The notes under the pieces were generated by a model, which had not been told where the DNA came from, did not search any database, and saw only the letters and a program-made list of their open reading frames with translations. This document shows, piece after piece, positions 7,659-16,912 of a DNA stretch of 64,000 nucleotides; the stretch's first letter is position 1, and every line of letters begins with the position of its first letter. The position numbers were made by a program, and so were the translations under genes. The stretch is from contig CAWICV010000016.1 of the NCBI GenBank assembly GCA_963834705.1, positions 124,001-188,000 on the forward strand, written 5' to 3'. This DNA comes from RYN-230 sp963834705 (lineage in GTDB: Bacteria; Actinomycetota; Actinomycetes; Streptosporangiales; Streptosporangiaceae).

Positions 7659-9047
7659 GTGTCCGAACGGTTCTTTGGTACTCATCAGGATCACGCCCGC
7701 TGGCGGCGCCGCGACGGGTCCTCGCTCACCCGCCGCCTGATGCAGCCGTCCGAGCGCACCCTGGCCTCCCGCCAGCTCCGGCAGGACATCGTGTCGCTGG
7801 CCGGGCTGATCACCCGCCCGGTGCTGAACCAGGCCGGGGACGAGGTGGGCCGGGTGGTCGACCTGGTGGCCAAGGTGCACGGCAGCGGGGAGACCTATCC
7901 CCTGGTCACCGGGGTCGTGATCCGGGTCGGCCGCCGCCGGGCGTTCCTGGACAGCTCGGCCATCGACCGGATGCGCCGCCGCTCGGTCACGCTGCGCACC
8001 GCCCGGCTGGACCTGCGCGAGTTCGCCCGCCGGGACGGGGAGGTGCTGCTGGCCCGGGACATCATGGACCATCAGCTGGTGGACACCGACGAGATCCAGG
8101 TGATCCGGGCGGCCGATCTGTACCTGGCCCAGGTCGGTGAGCAGATCCACCTGGTCGGCGTGGACGTCAGCCTGCAGACGCTGCTGCGCCGGCTGGGCCC
8201 GCGCCGGTTCCGCTGGCATCCCACCCCGGACCGGGTCATCGACTGGGCCTCGATCGAGTCGTTCGGGGCCGACTCGCCCGAGGAGCCCGCGGCGGTGAAG
8301 CTGCGCACCCCGCATGCCGCGCTGCGCCGGCTCCGCCCGGCCGAGCTGGCCGACGTGCTGGAAGGGCTGGGCCGGTCCGGCCGCCAGGAAGTGCTGGACA
8401 GCCTGGGCGATGACCTGGCCGCGGACGCGCTGGAGGAGATGGAGCCGCACGAGCTGACCGCCCTGCTCCGCGAGGTGGCACCGGCCCGGGCCGCCGAGCT
8501 GATCGCCGGGATGGAACCGGACGAGGCGGTGGACGCGCTGCGTGACCTGGACGACGAGGAACGGGCGGCGCTGCTCGCCCACATGCCGCAGCCGAAGCAA
8601 CGTGAGCTGGTCAGGCTGCTCGGCTATCCGGGCGACGAGGCGGGCGGGATCATGACCAGCGTGCTGGCCACCGCCGGGCCGGACGAGACGGTGGCCGAGG
8701 TGAGCCAGCGGCTGGCCGACCAGGCCGGGCACCGCACCGAGATCGACTCGGTGGCGGTGCTGGACCAGGGGGGTGCGCTGCTCGGCGACGTGTCCGCGTT
8801 CGACCTGCTGGTCAGCGACGGCGGCCGGCGGGTGGGCGAGCTGCTCGACCCGGACAATCCGCCGGTCACCCTGCACCCGGACGCCGACCTGGACCTGGTG
8901 GCCACCGAGCTGGTGGAATCCCGGCGCTCCTCGCTGCTGGTGGTGGACGACGGCGGGCGGCCGCTGGGCCGGATCCTGGCCGACGACGTGCTGGACGCCC
9001 TGGTGCCCGGGCATGGCCGCCTGCACTTCCCCAGGCTGCTCCAGTGA
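7659..9047 (+). CDS. Soluble PRC-barrel/MgtE-N/CBS protein (Mg2+ sensor-like)
   Basis: A 462-residue protein with no transmembrane segment. Residues about 45-130 look like a PRC-barrel-like beta region (LITRPVLNQAGDEVGRVVDL). Residues about 215-330 form the helical MgtE N-domain superhelix with repeated LRPAELADVLEGL, EMEPHELTALL and GMEPDEAVDALRDL units, ending in the MgtE hallmark LLGYPGDEAGGIMTS. A CBS pair follows (about 330-450). In MgtE these domains bind Mg2+ and gate a membrane pore. Here the pore is missing and the next gene, 100 bases downstream on the same strand, is an NRAMP-like carrier. The likely role is a cytosolic Mg2+/divalent-metal sensor regulating that transporter (inference). 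It starts at GTG with GGAGGAGGCTG upstream. Confidence 0.85.
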   Translation: MSERFFGTHQDHARWRRRDGSSLTRRLMQPSERTLASRQLRQDIVSLAGLITRPVLNQAGDEVGRVVDLVAKVHGSGETYPLVTGVVIRVGRRRAFLDSSAIDRMRRRSVTLRTARLDLREFARRDGEVLLARDIMDHQLVDTDEIQVIRAADLYLAQVGEQIHLVGVDVSLQTLLRRLGPRRFRWHPTPDRVIDWASIESFGADSPEEPAAVKLRTPHAALRRLRPAELADVLEGLGRSGRQEVLDSLGDDLAADALEEMEPHELTALLREVAPARAAELIAGMEPDEAVDALRDLDDEERAALLAHMPQPKQRELVRLLGYPGDEAGGIMTSVLATAGPDETVAEVSQRLADQAGHRTEIDSVAVLDQGGALLGDVSAFDLLVSDGGRRVGELLDPDNPPVTLHPDADLDLVATELVESRRSSLLVVDDGGRPLGRILADDVLDALVPGHGRLHFPRLLQ

Positions 9048-9147
9048 GCGCCATCCGGTACCGGCTAGCGAGGGTGGGCCGTCACGGCCGCCCGAGTGGC
9101 CGGTGCACCCTTGGTCGCCGGATGGCGCGAACTCCTGAGGAGACACA

Positions 9148-10548
9148 GTGACCGCGCCCAAGGAGGACGCAGCCGACGGGAGGCGGGTCCGGGCCCTCCG
9201 GAGGCGCCCCGAAGAAAAGTGGGACGAGGAGTCGGTTGAGATCGCCCGGGCCCGGGCCCGGACCGGGTTCACATCGCTGACCCGGGTGCGGGCCGGCGGG
9301 GTGCGGCTGATCCGATCCCGGCGCGGCCGGATCTGGATGATCCTGGCCATCGCCGGCCCCGGGGTGGTGGCGGCCAACGCGGGCAACGACGCGGCTGGCA
9401 TCGCCACCTACGCCTCGGCTGGCTCCCAGTTCGTCTACCGGACGCTGTTCTTCATGGTGCTGGTCACCATCGCGCTGGTGCTGGTCCAGGAGATGTCGGT
9501 CCGGCTCGGCACGCACACCGGCAAGGGCCTGGCCGCGCTGATCCGGGAACAGTTCAGCCTGCGGCTCACCGGGCTGGCGCTGTTCTGCGTGCTGCTGGCC
9601 AACACCGGTCTGGTGGTGTCCGAGTTCGCCGGCATCGGGGCCGCCTTCGAACTGCTCGGCGTGAGCCGGTACGTGATCATCCCGATCGCGGCCGTCGCCA
9701 TCTGGGCGCTGGTCGTGTTCGGCTCCTACCGGTACGCCGAGCGGGTGTTCCTCATCCTGTCGCTGGCCTTCCTGGCCTACCCGGTCGCCGCCGTGCTCGG
9801 CCACCCCAACTGGGCGCAGGTCGGCAGCAACCTGGTCATCCCGCACTTCCTGTACACCAAGAGCTTCCTGCTGCTCGGGGTGGCGCTGATCGGCACCACG
9901 GTCAGCCCGTACATGCAGCTGTACGCGGCGGCCGGCGTGGTGGACAAGGGCGCCGACGCGGCCGACTACCCGCGGGCCCGGATCGACGCGATCTCCGGCG
10001 CGCTGTTCGCCTGCGTGATCTCCATCACGATCATCATCGCCACCGCGGCCGCCATCGGCGGCACCGGCCCGCTCACTTCGGCCAAAGAGGCGGCAATGGC
10101 GCTGCGCCCGGTGGCCGGCCCGGCGGCCGAACTGCTGTTCGCGTTCGGCCTGATCGGGGCGTCCGCACTGGCCGGCGCGGTGGTCCCGCTGTCCAGCGCG
10201 TACGCGATCAGCGAGGCGGTCGGGGTGGAACGGTCGGTGTCCCGCCGGTTCACCGAGGCGCGGCTGTTCCTCAGCCTGTTCACCGTGCAAGTGATCATCG
10301 GCGCCAGCCTGGCGCTGACCCCGATCAACCTGATCACACTGCTCATCGGCACCCAGGTGCTGCAGGGCGTCGTGACGCCGGTGATCCTGGCCTACATCCT
10401 CATCCTGACCAACCGGCGCAGCGTGCTCGGTGCGGCGGCCAACGGCACCGCGTTCCGGGTGGCCGCCACCATCTGCACCCTGGCCATCTCCGCGATGAGC
10501 CTGCTGCTGCTGGGATTCACCGTGCTGGGCTGGTTCGGCATCGGCTGA
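9148..10548 (+). CDS. NRAMP-superfamily divalent-cation transporter, NRMT-like (probable Mg2+)
   Basis: A 466-residue inner-membrane protein with about 11 hydrophobic helices after a basic cytosolic N-terminus. The fold is NRAMP-like, but both metal-binding motifs differ from Mn2+/Fe2+ carriers. The TM1 DPGN signature is replaced by GNDAAGIATY, and the TM6 MPHN signature, which carries the soft-metal-selecting Met, is replaced by TTVSPYMQLY. Similar replacements are known from NRAMP-related magnesium transporters, where loss of the Met allows hydrated Mg2+. Together with the upstream MgtE-N/CBS gene this argues for Mg2+ uptake; the substrate is inferred. The GTG start at 9148 has GAGGAGAC about 7 bases upstream. 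Confidence 0.85.
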   Translation: MTAPKEDAADGRRVRALRRRPEEKWDEESVEIARARARTGFTSLTRVRAGGVRLIRSRRGRIWMILAIAGPGVVAANAGNDAAGIATYASAGSQFVYRTLFFMVLVTIALVLVQEMSVRLGTHTGKGLAALIREQFSLRLTGLALFCVLLANTGLVVSEFAGIGAAFELLGVSRYVIIPIAAVAIWALVVFGSYRYAERVFLILSLAFLAYPVAAVLGHPNWAQVGSNLVIPHFLYTKSFLLLGVALIGTTVSPYMQLYAAAGVVDKGADAADYPRARIDAISGALFACVISITIIIATAAAIGGTGPLTSAKEAAMALRPVAGPAAELLFAFGLIGASALAGAVVPLSSAYAISEAVGVERSVSRRFTEARLFLSLFTVQVIIGASLALTPINLITLLIGTQVLQGVVTPVILAYILILTNRRSVLGAAANGTAFRVAATICTLAISAMSLLLLGFTVLGWFGIG

Positions 10549-10683
10549 CGGCGACCGCGCTAAGGCTGCGCTAAGACCCGGCTACCAGGCAGTCCGGGAG
10601 GGTATTCAGGCAAATGCCCCGTTGGCCTGCGCATGCCGCCACGGAGGTGGGCAAGCCAGGCAAGCACACGAAGGGCAGACCAG

Positions 10684-13305
10684 GTGGCAGTGCGGCGAGC
10701 GGTTGACGTCCTCGGCAGCAGGGGCAGTAACCTGCGCGAGGGCTTCGGGTACACGCTGAAACGCAGGCTGCTCGGGCCGCCGATGGTCAACGAGGAACTG
10801 GGCGAGCAGCGGCTGTCCAACGTGCTGGCCCTGGGCGTGCTGGCCCCGGACGGCATCTCGTCCTCGGCCTACGGCACCGAGGAAATCCTCATCGAACTGC
10901 TCAAGGGTGGCCTGGCCGTCACCGCGTTCGCGCTGATCCTGCCGCTGACCGGTGTGGTGCTGTTCGTGATGGCCCTGGTGGTGCTGTCCTACCGCGAGGT
11001 GGTCACGGTCTACACCCGGGCCGGCGGGTCGTACGTGGTGGCCCGGGACAACTTCGGGCCCCGGGTGGCCCAGGTGGCGGCGGTCGCGCTGCTCATCGAC
11101 TACGTGGTCACGGTGGCGGTGCAGATCGCCGCGGGCACCGCCGCGGTGGCGTCGGCCATTCCCAGCATCCCGCAGCTCAGCCAGCCGGACGTGCTGACCA
11201 TCATCTCGATCTGCGTCGTGCTGGTCATGTGCTTCGGCAACCTGCGCGGCATCCGCGAGGCGGGCAAGTCCTTCGCCGTGCCGACGTATCTCTTCTCCGC
11301 TGTGATGATCCTGGTCATCGTGGCAGGCCTGGGCGAGGAGGTCTTCGGCCATCTAGGGCACTATCCGCCGCTGAACCACAAGCAGTACGGGTACGGCGTG
11401 CCGCACAATTACAGCTCGCTGATCTCGTTCGGGCTGGTCTTCGTGCTGCTGCGCGCGTTCGCCAACGGCGGGTCGTCGCTGACCGGCATCGAGGCGGTGT
11501 CCAACGCGGTCAGCGCGTTCCGGCCACCGGAGGGCCTGAACGCCCGCAAGGTGCTGGTCACCGAAGGGCTCATCCTGGGCACGCTGGTGGCCGGGATCTC
11601 CTGGCTGGCGCACGCGACCCACGCCGCGCCCTACGTGGACGGCGTGCCCACCGTGATCGCGCAAGAAGCCAAGATCGTCTTCGGCACCTCGGTGTTCGGC
11701 CACACCATGTTCATCGTGGTCCAGGCGGTGACCGCGCTGATCCTGTACACCGGCGGGAATACCAGCTTCAACGGGTTCCCGTTCCTGGCCAACTTCGTGG
11801 CCGAGGACGCGTTCCTGCCCCGCTGGCTGACCAAGCGTGGGCACCGGCTGGTGTTCTCCAACGGGATCATCGTGCTGACCATCCTGTCCTGCGCGCTGCT
11901 GGCCGCCATCGGCGCGAACGTCAACAAACTGGTGCCGTTCTACGCGATCGGCGTGTTCACCGCGTTCACGCTGGCCGGGTTCGGCATGGCCAGGTACCAC
12001 CACACGCACCGCGAGACGCACTGGCGGCGCAAGCTGGTGATCAACTTCTCTGCGGGCGTGACCTCGCTGGTCGTGGTACTGATCTTCGTGGTGGTCAAGT
12101 TCACCGAGGGCGCCTGGCTGGTGGTGATCCTGTTCGTCATCGGGGTGCCCGCGCTCATCCGGCTGAACCGGGAATACCGGCTGGAGAGCCAGGTCCTGGA
12201 GCGGATCGCCGACCGGCCCAGGCCCCCGGAGCCGCAGAAGTACACCCGCCGCATCGTCTACGTGCTGGTGGACAGCTTCGACCTGGCCACCATCGCCGCG
12301 CTGCGCTACGCGCGCAGCCTGCGGCCGACCACGCTGCGCGCGGTGTACTTCGTGATCGACAACCAGCAAGCCGCGCAGCTCCGCGAGGAATGGTCCCGGA
12401 CCGACCGTGGCGTGGTGCTGGACTTCATCAACTGCTCCGACCGTCGGGTGGCCCGCTGCGCGGCCGAACTGGCCAGTTCCGAGGCGTGCCAGCCAGGCAC
12501 CCACGTCACCGTGGTGCTGCCCCGGCGCAGCTACACCCCGCTGCTCGGCCGCCTGCTGCACGATCGCACCGCGGACCGGATCGCGGGTATGGTCAGCCGG
12601 ATCCCGAACGTGACCGCCACCATCGTCCCGTTCGACGTGCGCAGCCGGATCGAGGTGCTGCACGAGCACCAGCTCGCTGCCCAGGCGGAGAAGGCGGCCG
12701 CGCTGGCCAGCGCTGGTGCCAAGAAGAGCCTGGCCGACTTGGCCGCCGAGGCTGCGGACCGGAGCACGGCGCCAGCCAACACGCCGCCAGTCAGCGCCCA
12801 GGCGGCCAGCACCTCGGTGGGCGCCGGGGACAGCGACGAGGGCACGCCCGACGGCGACCCGGCCGCCACCCTCCCTCCGGTGACCGCGGCGCCGCCGTCC
12901 CGGCTGCATGGGCGGCTGCGCTCCCGGCGGCCGCAGCCCGGCGGACCGCCGGTCCCCGTCCCGCCGGCCGACGACAACCTGCACTACAACCGGCCCGCGC
13001 CGCCCAAGGGGGTGAACCCGATCGGCTCGCTCAACCGCCCCGGTCGGGCCACCGTCGAGGGCCGGGTCCGCACGGTGGAGATCCGCCCAGTCGAGAAGAA
13101 CTCGGTGCTGGCTGTCGAGATCGCGGACTCCACCGGGAGCCTGACCGCGCTGTTCTACGGCCGGTCGCACATTCCCGGTGTCATCTGTGGGGCACGGGTG
13201 CGGTTCCGTGGACCGGTGGGTCTGCGTGCCGAAGGGCCGGTCATGACCAACCCTGCCTACGAGTTGCTGTCCTCGGCCGAGGGCACGGGCGGCCCAGACT
13301 CCTGA
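10684..13305 (+). CDS. APC-superfamily permease fused to a cytosolic regulatory domain and C-terminal OB-fold (copy 1)
   Basis: An 873-residue three-part protein. Residues about 25-500 are an APC permease with 12 predicted helices, starting LALGVLAPDGISSSAYGTEE, the substrate loop typical of this actinobacterial KUP/amino-acid permease group. Residues about 515-660 form an alpha/beta domain like a universal-stress or nucleotide-binding fold (RIVYVLVDSFDLATIAALRY). A disordered Ala/Pro linker follows. Residues about 780-870 are an OB-fold (TVEGRVRTVEIRPVEKNSVL, then LTALFYGRSHIPGV), which in mycobacteria is a separate small protein encoded near the permease and TrkA genes. The GTG start with GAAGGG upstream was chosen by analogy with copy 2; an ATG at 10633 is in frame. 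Cation or amino acid as substrate is not decided. Confidence 0.85.
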   Translation: MAVRRAVDVLGSRGSNLREGFGYTLKRRLLGPPMVNEELGEQRLSNVLALGVLAPDGISSSAYGTEEILIELLKGGLAVTAFALILPLTGVVLFVMALVVLSYREVVTVYTRAGGSYVVARDNFGPRVAQVAAVALLIDYVVTVAVQIAAGTAAVASAIPSIPQLSQPDVLTIISICVVLVMCFGNLRGIREAGKSFAVPTYLFSAVMILVIVAGLGEEVFGHLGHYPPLNHKQYGYGVPHNYSSLISFGLVFVLLRAFANGGSSLTGIEAVSNAVSAFRPPEGLNARKVLVTEGLILGTLVAGISWLAHATHAAPYVDGVPTVIAQEAKIVFGTSVFGHTMFIVVQAVTALILYTGGNTSFNGFPFLANFVAEDAFLPRWLTKRGHRLVFSNGIIVLTILSCALLAAIGANVNKLVPFYAIGVFTAFTLAGFGMARYHHTHRETHWRRKLVINFSAGVTSLVVVLIFVVVKFTEGAWLVVILFVIGVPALIRLNREYRLESQVLERIADRPRPPEPQKYTRRIVYVLVDSFDLATIAALRYARSLRPTTLRAVYFVIDNQQAAQLREEWSRTDRGVVLDFINCSDRRVARCAAELASSEACQPGTHVTVVLPRRSYTPLLGRLLHDRTADRIAGMVSRIPNVTATIVPFDVRSRIEVLHEHQLAAQAEKAAALASAGAKKSLADLAAEAADRSTAPANTPPVSAQAASTSVGAGDSDEGTPDGDPAATLPPVTAAPPSRLHGRLRSRRPQPGGPPVPVPPADDNLHYNRPAPPKGVNPIGSLNRPGRATVEGRVRTVEIRPVEKNSVLAVEIADSTGSLTALFYGRSHIPGVICGARVRFRGPVGLRAEGPVMTNPAYELLSSAEGTGGPDS

Positions 13306-13323
13306 CCCAGTCGGCCGGCCTGA

Positions 13324-13339
13324 TGGACAAAGCTGTCCA
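13324..13339. promoter_or_regulatory. Short perfect inverted repeat between the two APC-OB genes
   Basis: TGGACA-AAGC-TGTCCA: six-base perfect arms with a four-base spacer, 48 bases upstream of the second permease start. It could be an operator or a small RNA hairpin. Confidence 0.35.
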
Positions 13340-13386
13340 CTCACGATGGTATGAAGGCCTGGTCAAGGTGAGTGAAGGGCACATCA

Positions 13387-15855
13387 GTGGCGATGCGCAA
13401 GGCCGCCGGCTTCCTCGGCAAGGGCGAAATCCTGCCGGAAAGCCTCGGGTACACCCTGAAGCGCCGCATTCTCGGGCGGCCGCTGATCAACGCCCAACTG
13501 CAGGAGCAGCGGCTGTCCAAGCCGCTGGCGCTCGGCGTGCTCTCGCCCGATGGGATCTCGTCCTCGGCGTACGGCCCCGAGGAAGTCCTGATCGCGCTGC
13601 TGCCCCTGGCCGGGCTGGCCGCGTTTACCCTGATCCTCCCGCTGACCCTGATCATCCTGCTGGTGATGACGCTCGTGGTGCTGTCCTACCGCGAGGTCGT
13701 CATGGTCTATATCCGGCCGGGTGGCTCCTATGTGGTGGCCCGGGACAATTTCGGGCCCCGGGTGGCGCAACTCGCGGCCGTCGCATTGCTGATCGACTAC
13801 GTCGTCACGGTCGCGGTGCAGACGTCTGCTGGGACGGCCGCTGTGACTTCGGCCTTCCCCGTCCTGGGCCCGTACACCCTGGAGATCACGATCGCCGTGA
13901 TCCTGGTCATCTGCTTCGGCAACCTGCGGGGTCTCCGCAAGGCCGGCCGTGCCTTCGCCGTGCCGACGTACCTGTTCTCCGGCTCGGTGATCCTGATGAT
14001 CGTGGTTGGGGTGATCCGGGAAATATTCGGCGACCTGCGGCCGTATGACCCGCACGCGCTGCACGACACCTACACCATCGGCGGCGGCACGGCCGGCCTG
14101 ATCAGCTTCGCGATGATCCTCACCCTGCTGCGCGCGTTCGCGAACGGCGGCGCGTCGCTGACCGGCATCGAGGCGGTGTCCGATGCGGTGGGCGCGTTCC
14201 GGCCGCCGGAGGGACGCAACGCCCGGCAGGTACTGGTGGCCGAAGGGCTCATCCTCGGCTTCCTGGTCGCCGGGATCTCCTGGCTGGCTCATGCAACCAA
14301 GGCGACGCCGCGGAAGAGCGGGTACCCGACCGTGCTGGCCCAGGAGACCGCGCGCGTGTTCGGCCACACGGCTATCGGCCAAGGGCTGTTCTTCCTGGTC
14401 CAGGCCGCAACGGCACTGATCCTTTTCACCGGGGCGAACACGAGCTTCAACGGGTTCCCGTTCCTGGCCAGCTATGTGGCCGGCGATGCGTTCCTGCCCC
14501 GCTGGCTACTCAAGCGTGGGCACCGGCTGGTGTTCTCCAACGCGATCATCGTGCTGACGGTGACCTCGATCGTATTGCTGATCATTCGAGGGGCGAACGT
14601 CAACAACCTGGTCCCGCTCTATGCCATCGGCGTGTTCACCGCGTTCACCATGGCCGGCTTCGGGATGGCGAAGTACCACCACCGGACCCGGGAGTCCGGC
14701 TGGCGGCGCCGGATGATCATCAATGCCTCGGCGGGCGGGCTGTCGGCGATCGTGGTGGGGATCTTCGCGGTGGTGAAGTTCGTCGAAGGCGCCTGGCTCG
14801 TCGTGGTGCTGTTCCCCATCCTGTTCTTCTCGCTGATCCGGCTGAACAAGGAGTACCGCACCGAAGCCGAGGTCCTGGAGCGGATCAGTGACCGGCACAA
14901 GCCGCCCCCCACGCCGAACTTCCCGCGGCGGACCGTGTTCCTGTTCGTGGACAGCTTTGACCTGGCCACCCTGGCTGGCCTGCGGTACGCGAAGAGCCAG
15001 CGCCCGACGACGCTGCGTGCGGTGCACTTCGTCATCGACACCTCCCAGGCGGACCTGCTCCGTGAGGAATGGACCCGGGCGGGTGTCGATGTGGCGCTGG
15101 ACTTCATCGACTGCGCGGACCGCAGGCTGACGCGGTGCGCCGCCGAGCTGGTCAGCGGCGAAGCGGCCCAGCCGGGCACACAGGTCACCGTGGTGCTGCC
15201 GCGGCGCAGTTACTCCGCGCTGCTCGGCCGGCTGCTGCACGACCGCACCGCTGACAAGGTCGCGGCGGTGGTCAGCCAGATCCCGAACTCCGCGGCCACC
15301 ATCGTCCCGTTCGACGTGCGCAGCCGGCTGGAAGTGCTCCAGGCGCGGCAAGCCGCCAAGGAACGGGCGGCGGCCGGCGGCGCCGCGCCGTACGGCGCCA
15401 GCCGGCCGGCCGGAGCACGGCCCGCATCCGTGGCGGTGGCCGAACCGGGCCCGGACGGAACCAGGCCCGAGGAGATGCCGCCGACCGTGCCCACATCCGA
15501 GCATCACAGCTACGACCGGCCTACTCCGTCGGCCGGGGCGAGCCCGATCGGCTCGCTGAACGAGCCGGGCCGGGCCACCGTCGAAGGGCGGATCCGCGCG
15601 GTGGAAATCAGGCCGGTGGAACGGAGTTCCGTGCTCGCCGCGGATGTCGCCGACTCCACTGGCGATCTGACCGCGCTGTTCTACGGCCGGTCGCACATCC
15701 CGGGCATCATCTGCGGCGCCCGGGTCCGGTTCCGCGGCCCGGTGGGCATCCGCAACGGCGGCCCGGTCATGATCAACCCGGCCTATGAGCTGCTGTCCCC
15801 GGGTACCTCAGGAGAGGCCGCCGACCGCGACGGCGGCGAGCAGCCCGGCACCTAA
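13387..15855 (+). CDS. APC-superfamily permease fused to a cytosolic regulatory domain and C-terminal OB-fold (copy 2)
   Basis: An 822-residue tandem paralog of the preceding gene with the same order: APC permease (about 20-490; LALGVLSPDGISSSAYGPEE), USP-like alpha/beta domain (about 515-655; RRTVFLFVDSFDLATLAGL), a short linker, then the OB-fold (about 730-810; TVEGRIRAVEIRPVERSSVL). The linker is roughly 50 residues shorter than in copy 1. The GTG at 13387, followed by GCG ATG CGC, has GAAGGG 8 bases upstream and aligns with the copy 1 start. Keeping the fusion in both copies shows it predates the duplication and argues against an annotation artefact. Confidence 0.85.
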   Translation: MAMRKAAGFLGKGEILPESLGYTLKRRILGRPLINAQLQEQRLSKPLALGVLSPDGISSSAYGPEEVLIALLPLAGLAAFTLILPLTLIILLVMTLVVLSYREVVMVYIRPGGSYVVARDNFGPRVAQLAAVALLIDYVVTVAVQTSAGTAAVTSAFPVLGPYTLEITIAVILVICFGNLRGLRKAGRAFAVPTYLFSGSVILMIVVGVIREIFGDLRPYDPHALHDTYTIGGGTAGLISFAMILTLLRAFANGGASLTGIEAVSDAVGAFRPPEGRNARQVLVAEGLILGFLVAGISWLAHATKATPRKSGYPTVLAQETARVFGHTAIGQGLFFLVQAATALILFTGANTSFNGFPFLASYVAGDAFLPRWLLKRGHRLVFSNAIIVLTVTSIVLLIIRGANVNNLVPLYAIGVFTAFTMAGFGMAKYHHRTRESGWRRRMIINASAGGLSAIVVGIFAVVKFVEGAWLVVVLFPILFFSLIRLNKEYRTEAEVLERISDRHKPPPTPNFPRRTVFLFVDSFDLATLAGLRYAKSQRPTTLRAVHFVIDTSQADLLREEWTRAGVDVALDFIDCADRRLTRCAAELVSGEAAQPGTQVTVVLPRRSYSALLGRLLHDRTADKVAAVVSQIPNSAATIVPFDVRSRLEVLQARQAAKERAAAGGAAPYGASRPAGARPASVAVAEPGPDGTRPEEMPPTVPTSEHHSYDRPTPSAGASPIGSLNEPGRATVEGRIRAVEIRPVERSSVLAADVADSTGDLTALFYGRSHIPGIICGARVRFRGPVGIRNGGPVMINPAYELLSPGTSGEAADRDGGEQPGT

Positions 15856-15905
15856 ACTCGGGGGCACCTGTACCAGGACGCCTGACGAGGGAGCGGTCAG
15901 CGGCG

Positions 15906-16832
15906 ATGACGGCCGGACATGGGCACGACCACGGGTCCGCGCTGACCGCGACCGGGCGGCACCGGGGCCGGCTGGCCGCCGTGCTGGCCATCACCGTCAC
16001 GATTGCCCTCGGCGAGGTGGCCGGCGCCGCGCTGTCCGGGTCGCTGGTGCTGCTGGCCGACGCGGCACACATGACCGCCGACGCGGCCGGGGTGGGGCTG
16101 TCCCTGCTGGCCGCGCACTTCGCCGGCAAGCCCGCGACCGAGCGGCGCACGTTCGGCTACGCCCGGCTGGAGATCCTCGCGGCGACCGCCAACGCGCTGC
16201 TGCTGCTCGGCATGGCCGGGTTCATCGTCTTCGAGGCGGCCCAGCGGCTGGCCACGCCACAGCCGGTGAGTACCGGGCTGATGGCGTTCTTCGGTGTGAT
16301 CGCGCTGGGCGGCAACGGCGTGTCACTGGTGCTGCTGCGCCAGGCCCAGGCGGAGAGCCTGAACGCGCGGGGCGCGTTCCTGGAGGTGGCGTCGGACACG
16401 TTCGGTGCGGTCGCGGTCATCGTGACCGCCGTGCTGATTACGCTGACCGGCTGGACCCGGGCCGACCCGATCGCGTCGCTGCTGGTCGGCGTGCTGATCC
16501 TGCCACGGACCTGGCGGCTGCTCCGGGACGCGGTGGACGTGCTGCTGGAGGCCAGCCCGCGGGGCATCGACCTGACCGAGGTGCGGCGGCACATGATCGG
16601 CCTGGACGGCGTCATCGACGTGCACGACCTGCACGCCTGGACCATCACGTCCGGCCTGCCGGTGCTGTCCGCGCACGTCGTGGTGGACCCGGGCGAGCTG
16701 GGCCGGGGCTGCGGGCCGGGCATCCTGGACCGGCTGCAGGAGTGCCTGCGCGGCCATTTCGACGTGGAGCATTCCACGTTCCAGCTGGAGCCGTCCGGGC
16801 ACGCCGACCACGAGCCGTCGGTGCACGACTGA
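15906..16832 (+). CDS. Cation diffusion facilitator (CzcD/ZitB-type zinc exporter)
   Basis: A 308-residue CDF protein with a His-rich N-terminus (GHGHDHG), six transmembrane helices and a C-terminal cytosolic metal-sensing domain (from about residue 205; IDVHDLHAWTITSGLPVLSAHVVVD). The TM2 metal site is LLADAAHMTADA, with the His/Asp pair typical of zinc CDFs. The TM5 site is FLEVASDTFGAV, where Glu occupies the usual His position and Asp is kept. It exchanges Zn2+ (possibly Co2+/Cd2+) for protons. A good ribosome site (GAGGGAGCGG) precedes the ATG. It is a stand-alone gene. Confidence 0.92.
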   Translation: MTAGHGHDHGSALTATGRHRGRLAAVLAITVTIALGEVAGAALSGSLVLLADAAHMTADAAGVGLSLLAAHFAGKPATERRTFGYARLEILAATANALLLLGMAGFIVFEAAQRLATPQPVSTGLMAFFGVIALGGNGVSLVLLRQAQAESLNARGAFLEVASDTFGAVAVIVTAVLITLTGWTRADPIASLLVGVLILPRTWRLLRDAVDVLLEASPRGIDLTEVRRHMIGLDGVIDVHDLHAWTITSGLPVLSAHVVVDPGELGRGCGPGILDRLQECLRGHFDVEHSTFQLEPSGHADHEPSVHD

Positions 16833-16861
16833 CCGCAGGACGGCTATTGCGCCAACCGTAG

Positions 16862-16875
16862 TTACTGTGCAGTAA
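16862..16875. promoter_or_regulatory. TTACTG-TG-CAGTAA inverted repeat, candidate operator
   Basis: Perfect six-base arms with a two-base spacer, 38 bases upstream of the diiron protein start. The AT-containing palindrome stands out in a GC-rich background and is typical of a TetR- or MarR-type operator. No regulator gene is adjacent. Confidence 0.45.
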
Positions 16876-16912
16876 TGAGGGCAGGCCATTCCCCGGGGCG
16901 CTGGAGGCCGCC

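Noticed and set aside
7146..9407. A 753-codon minus-strand open frame opposite the MgtE-N gene
   Set aside because: It is the GC-driven antisense shadow of two real genes; composition is Arg/Gln/His/Gly-rich and no family features are present.
11229..14048. A 939-codon plus-strand open frame across both APC-OB genes
   Set aside because: It is out of frame with the permeases, which show clear membrane helices and motifs; the alternative reads as Arg/Gly/Pro-rich low-complexity sequence.
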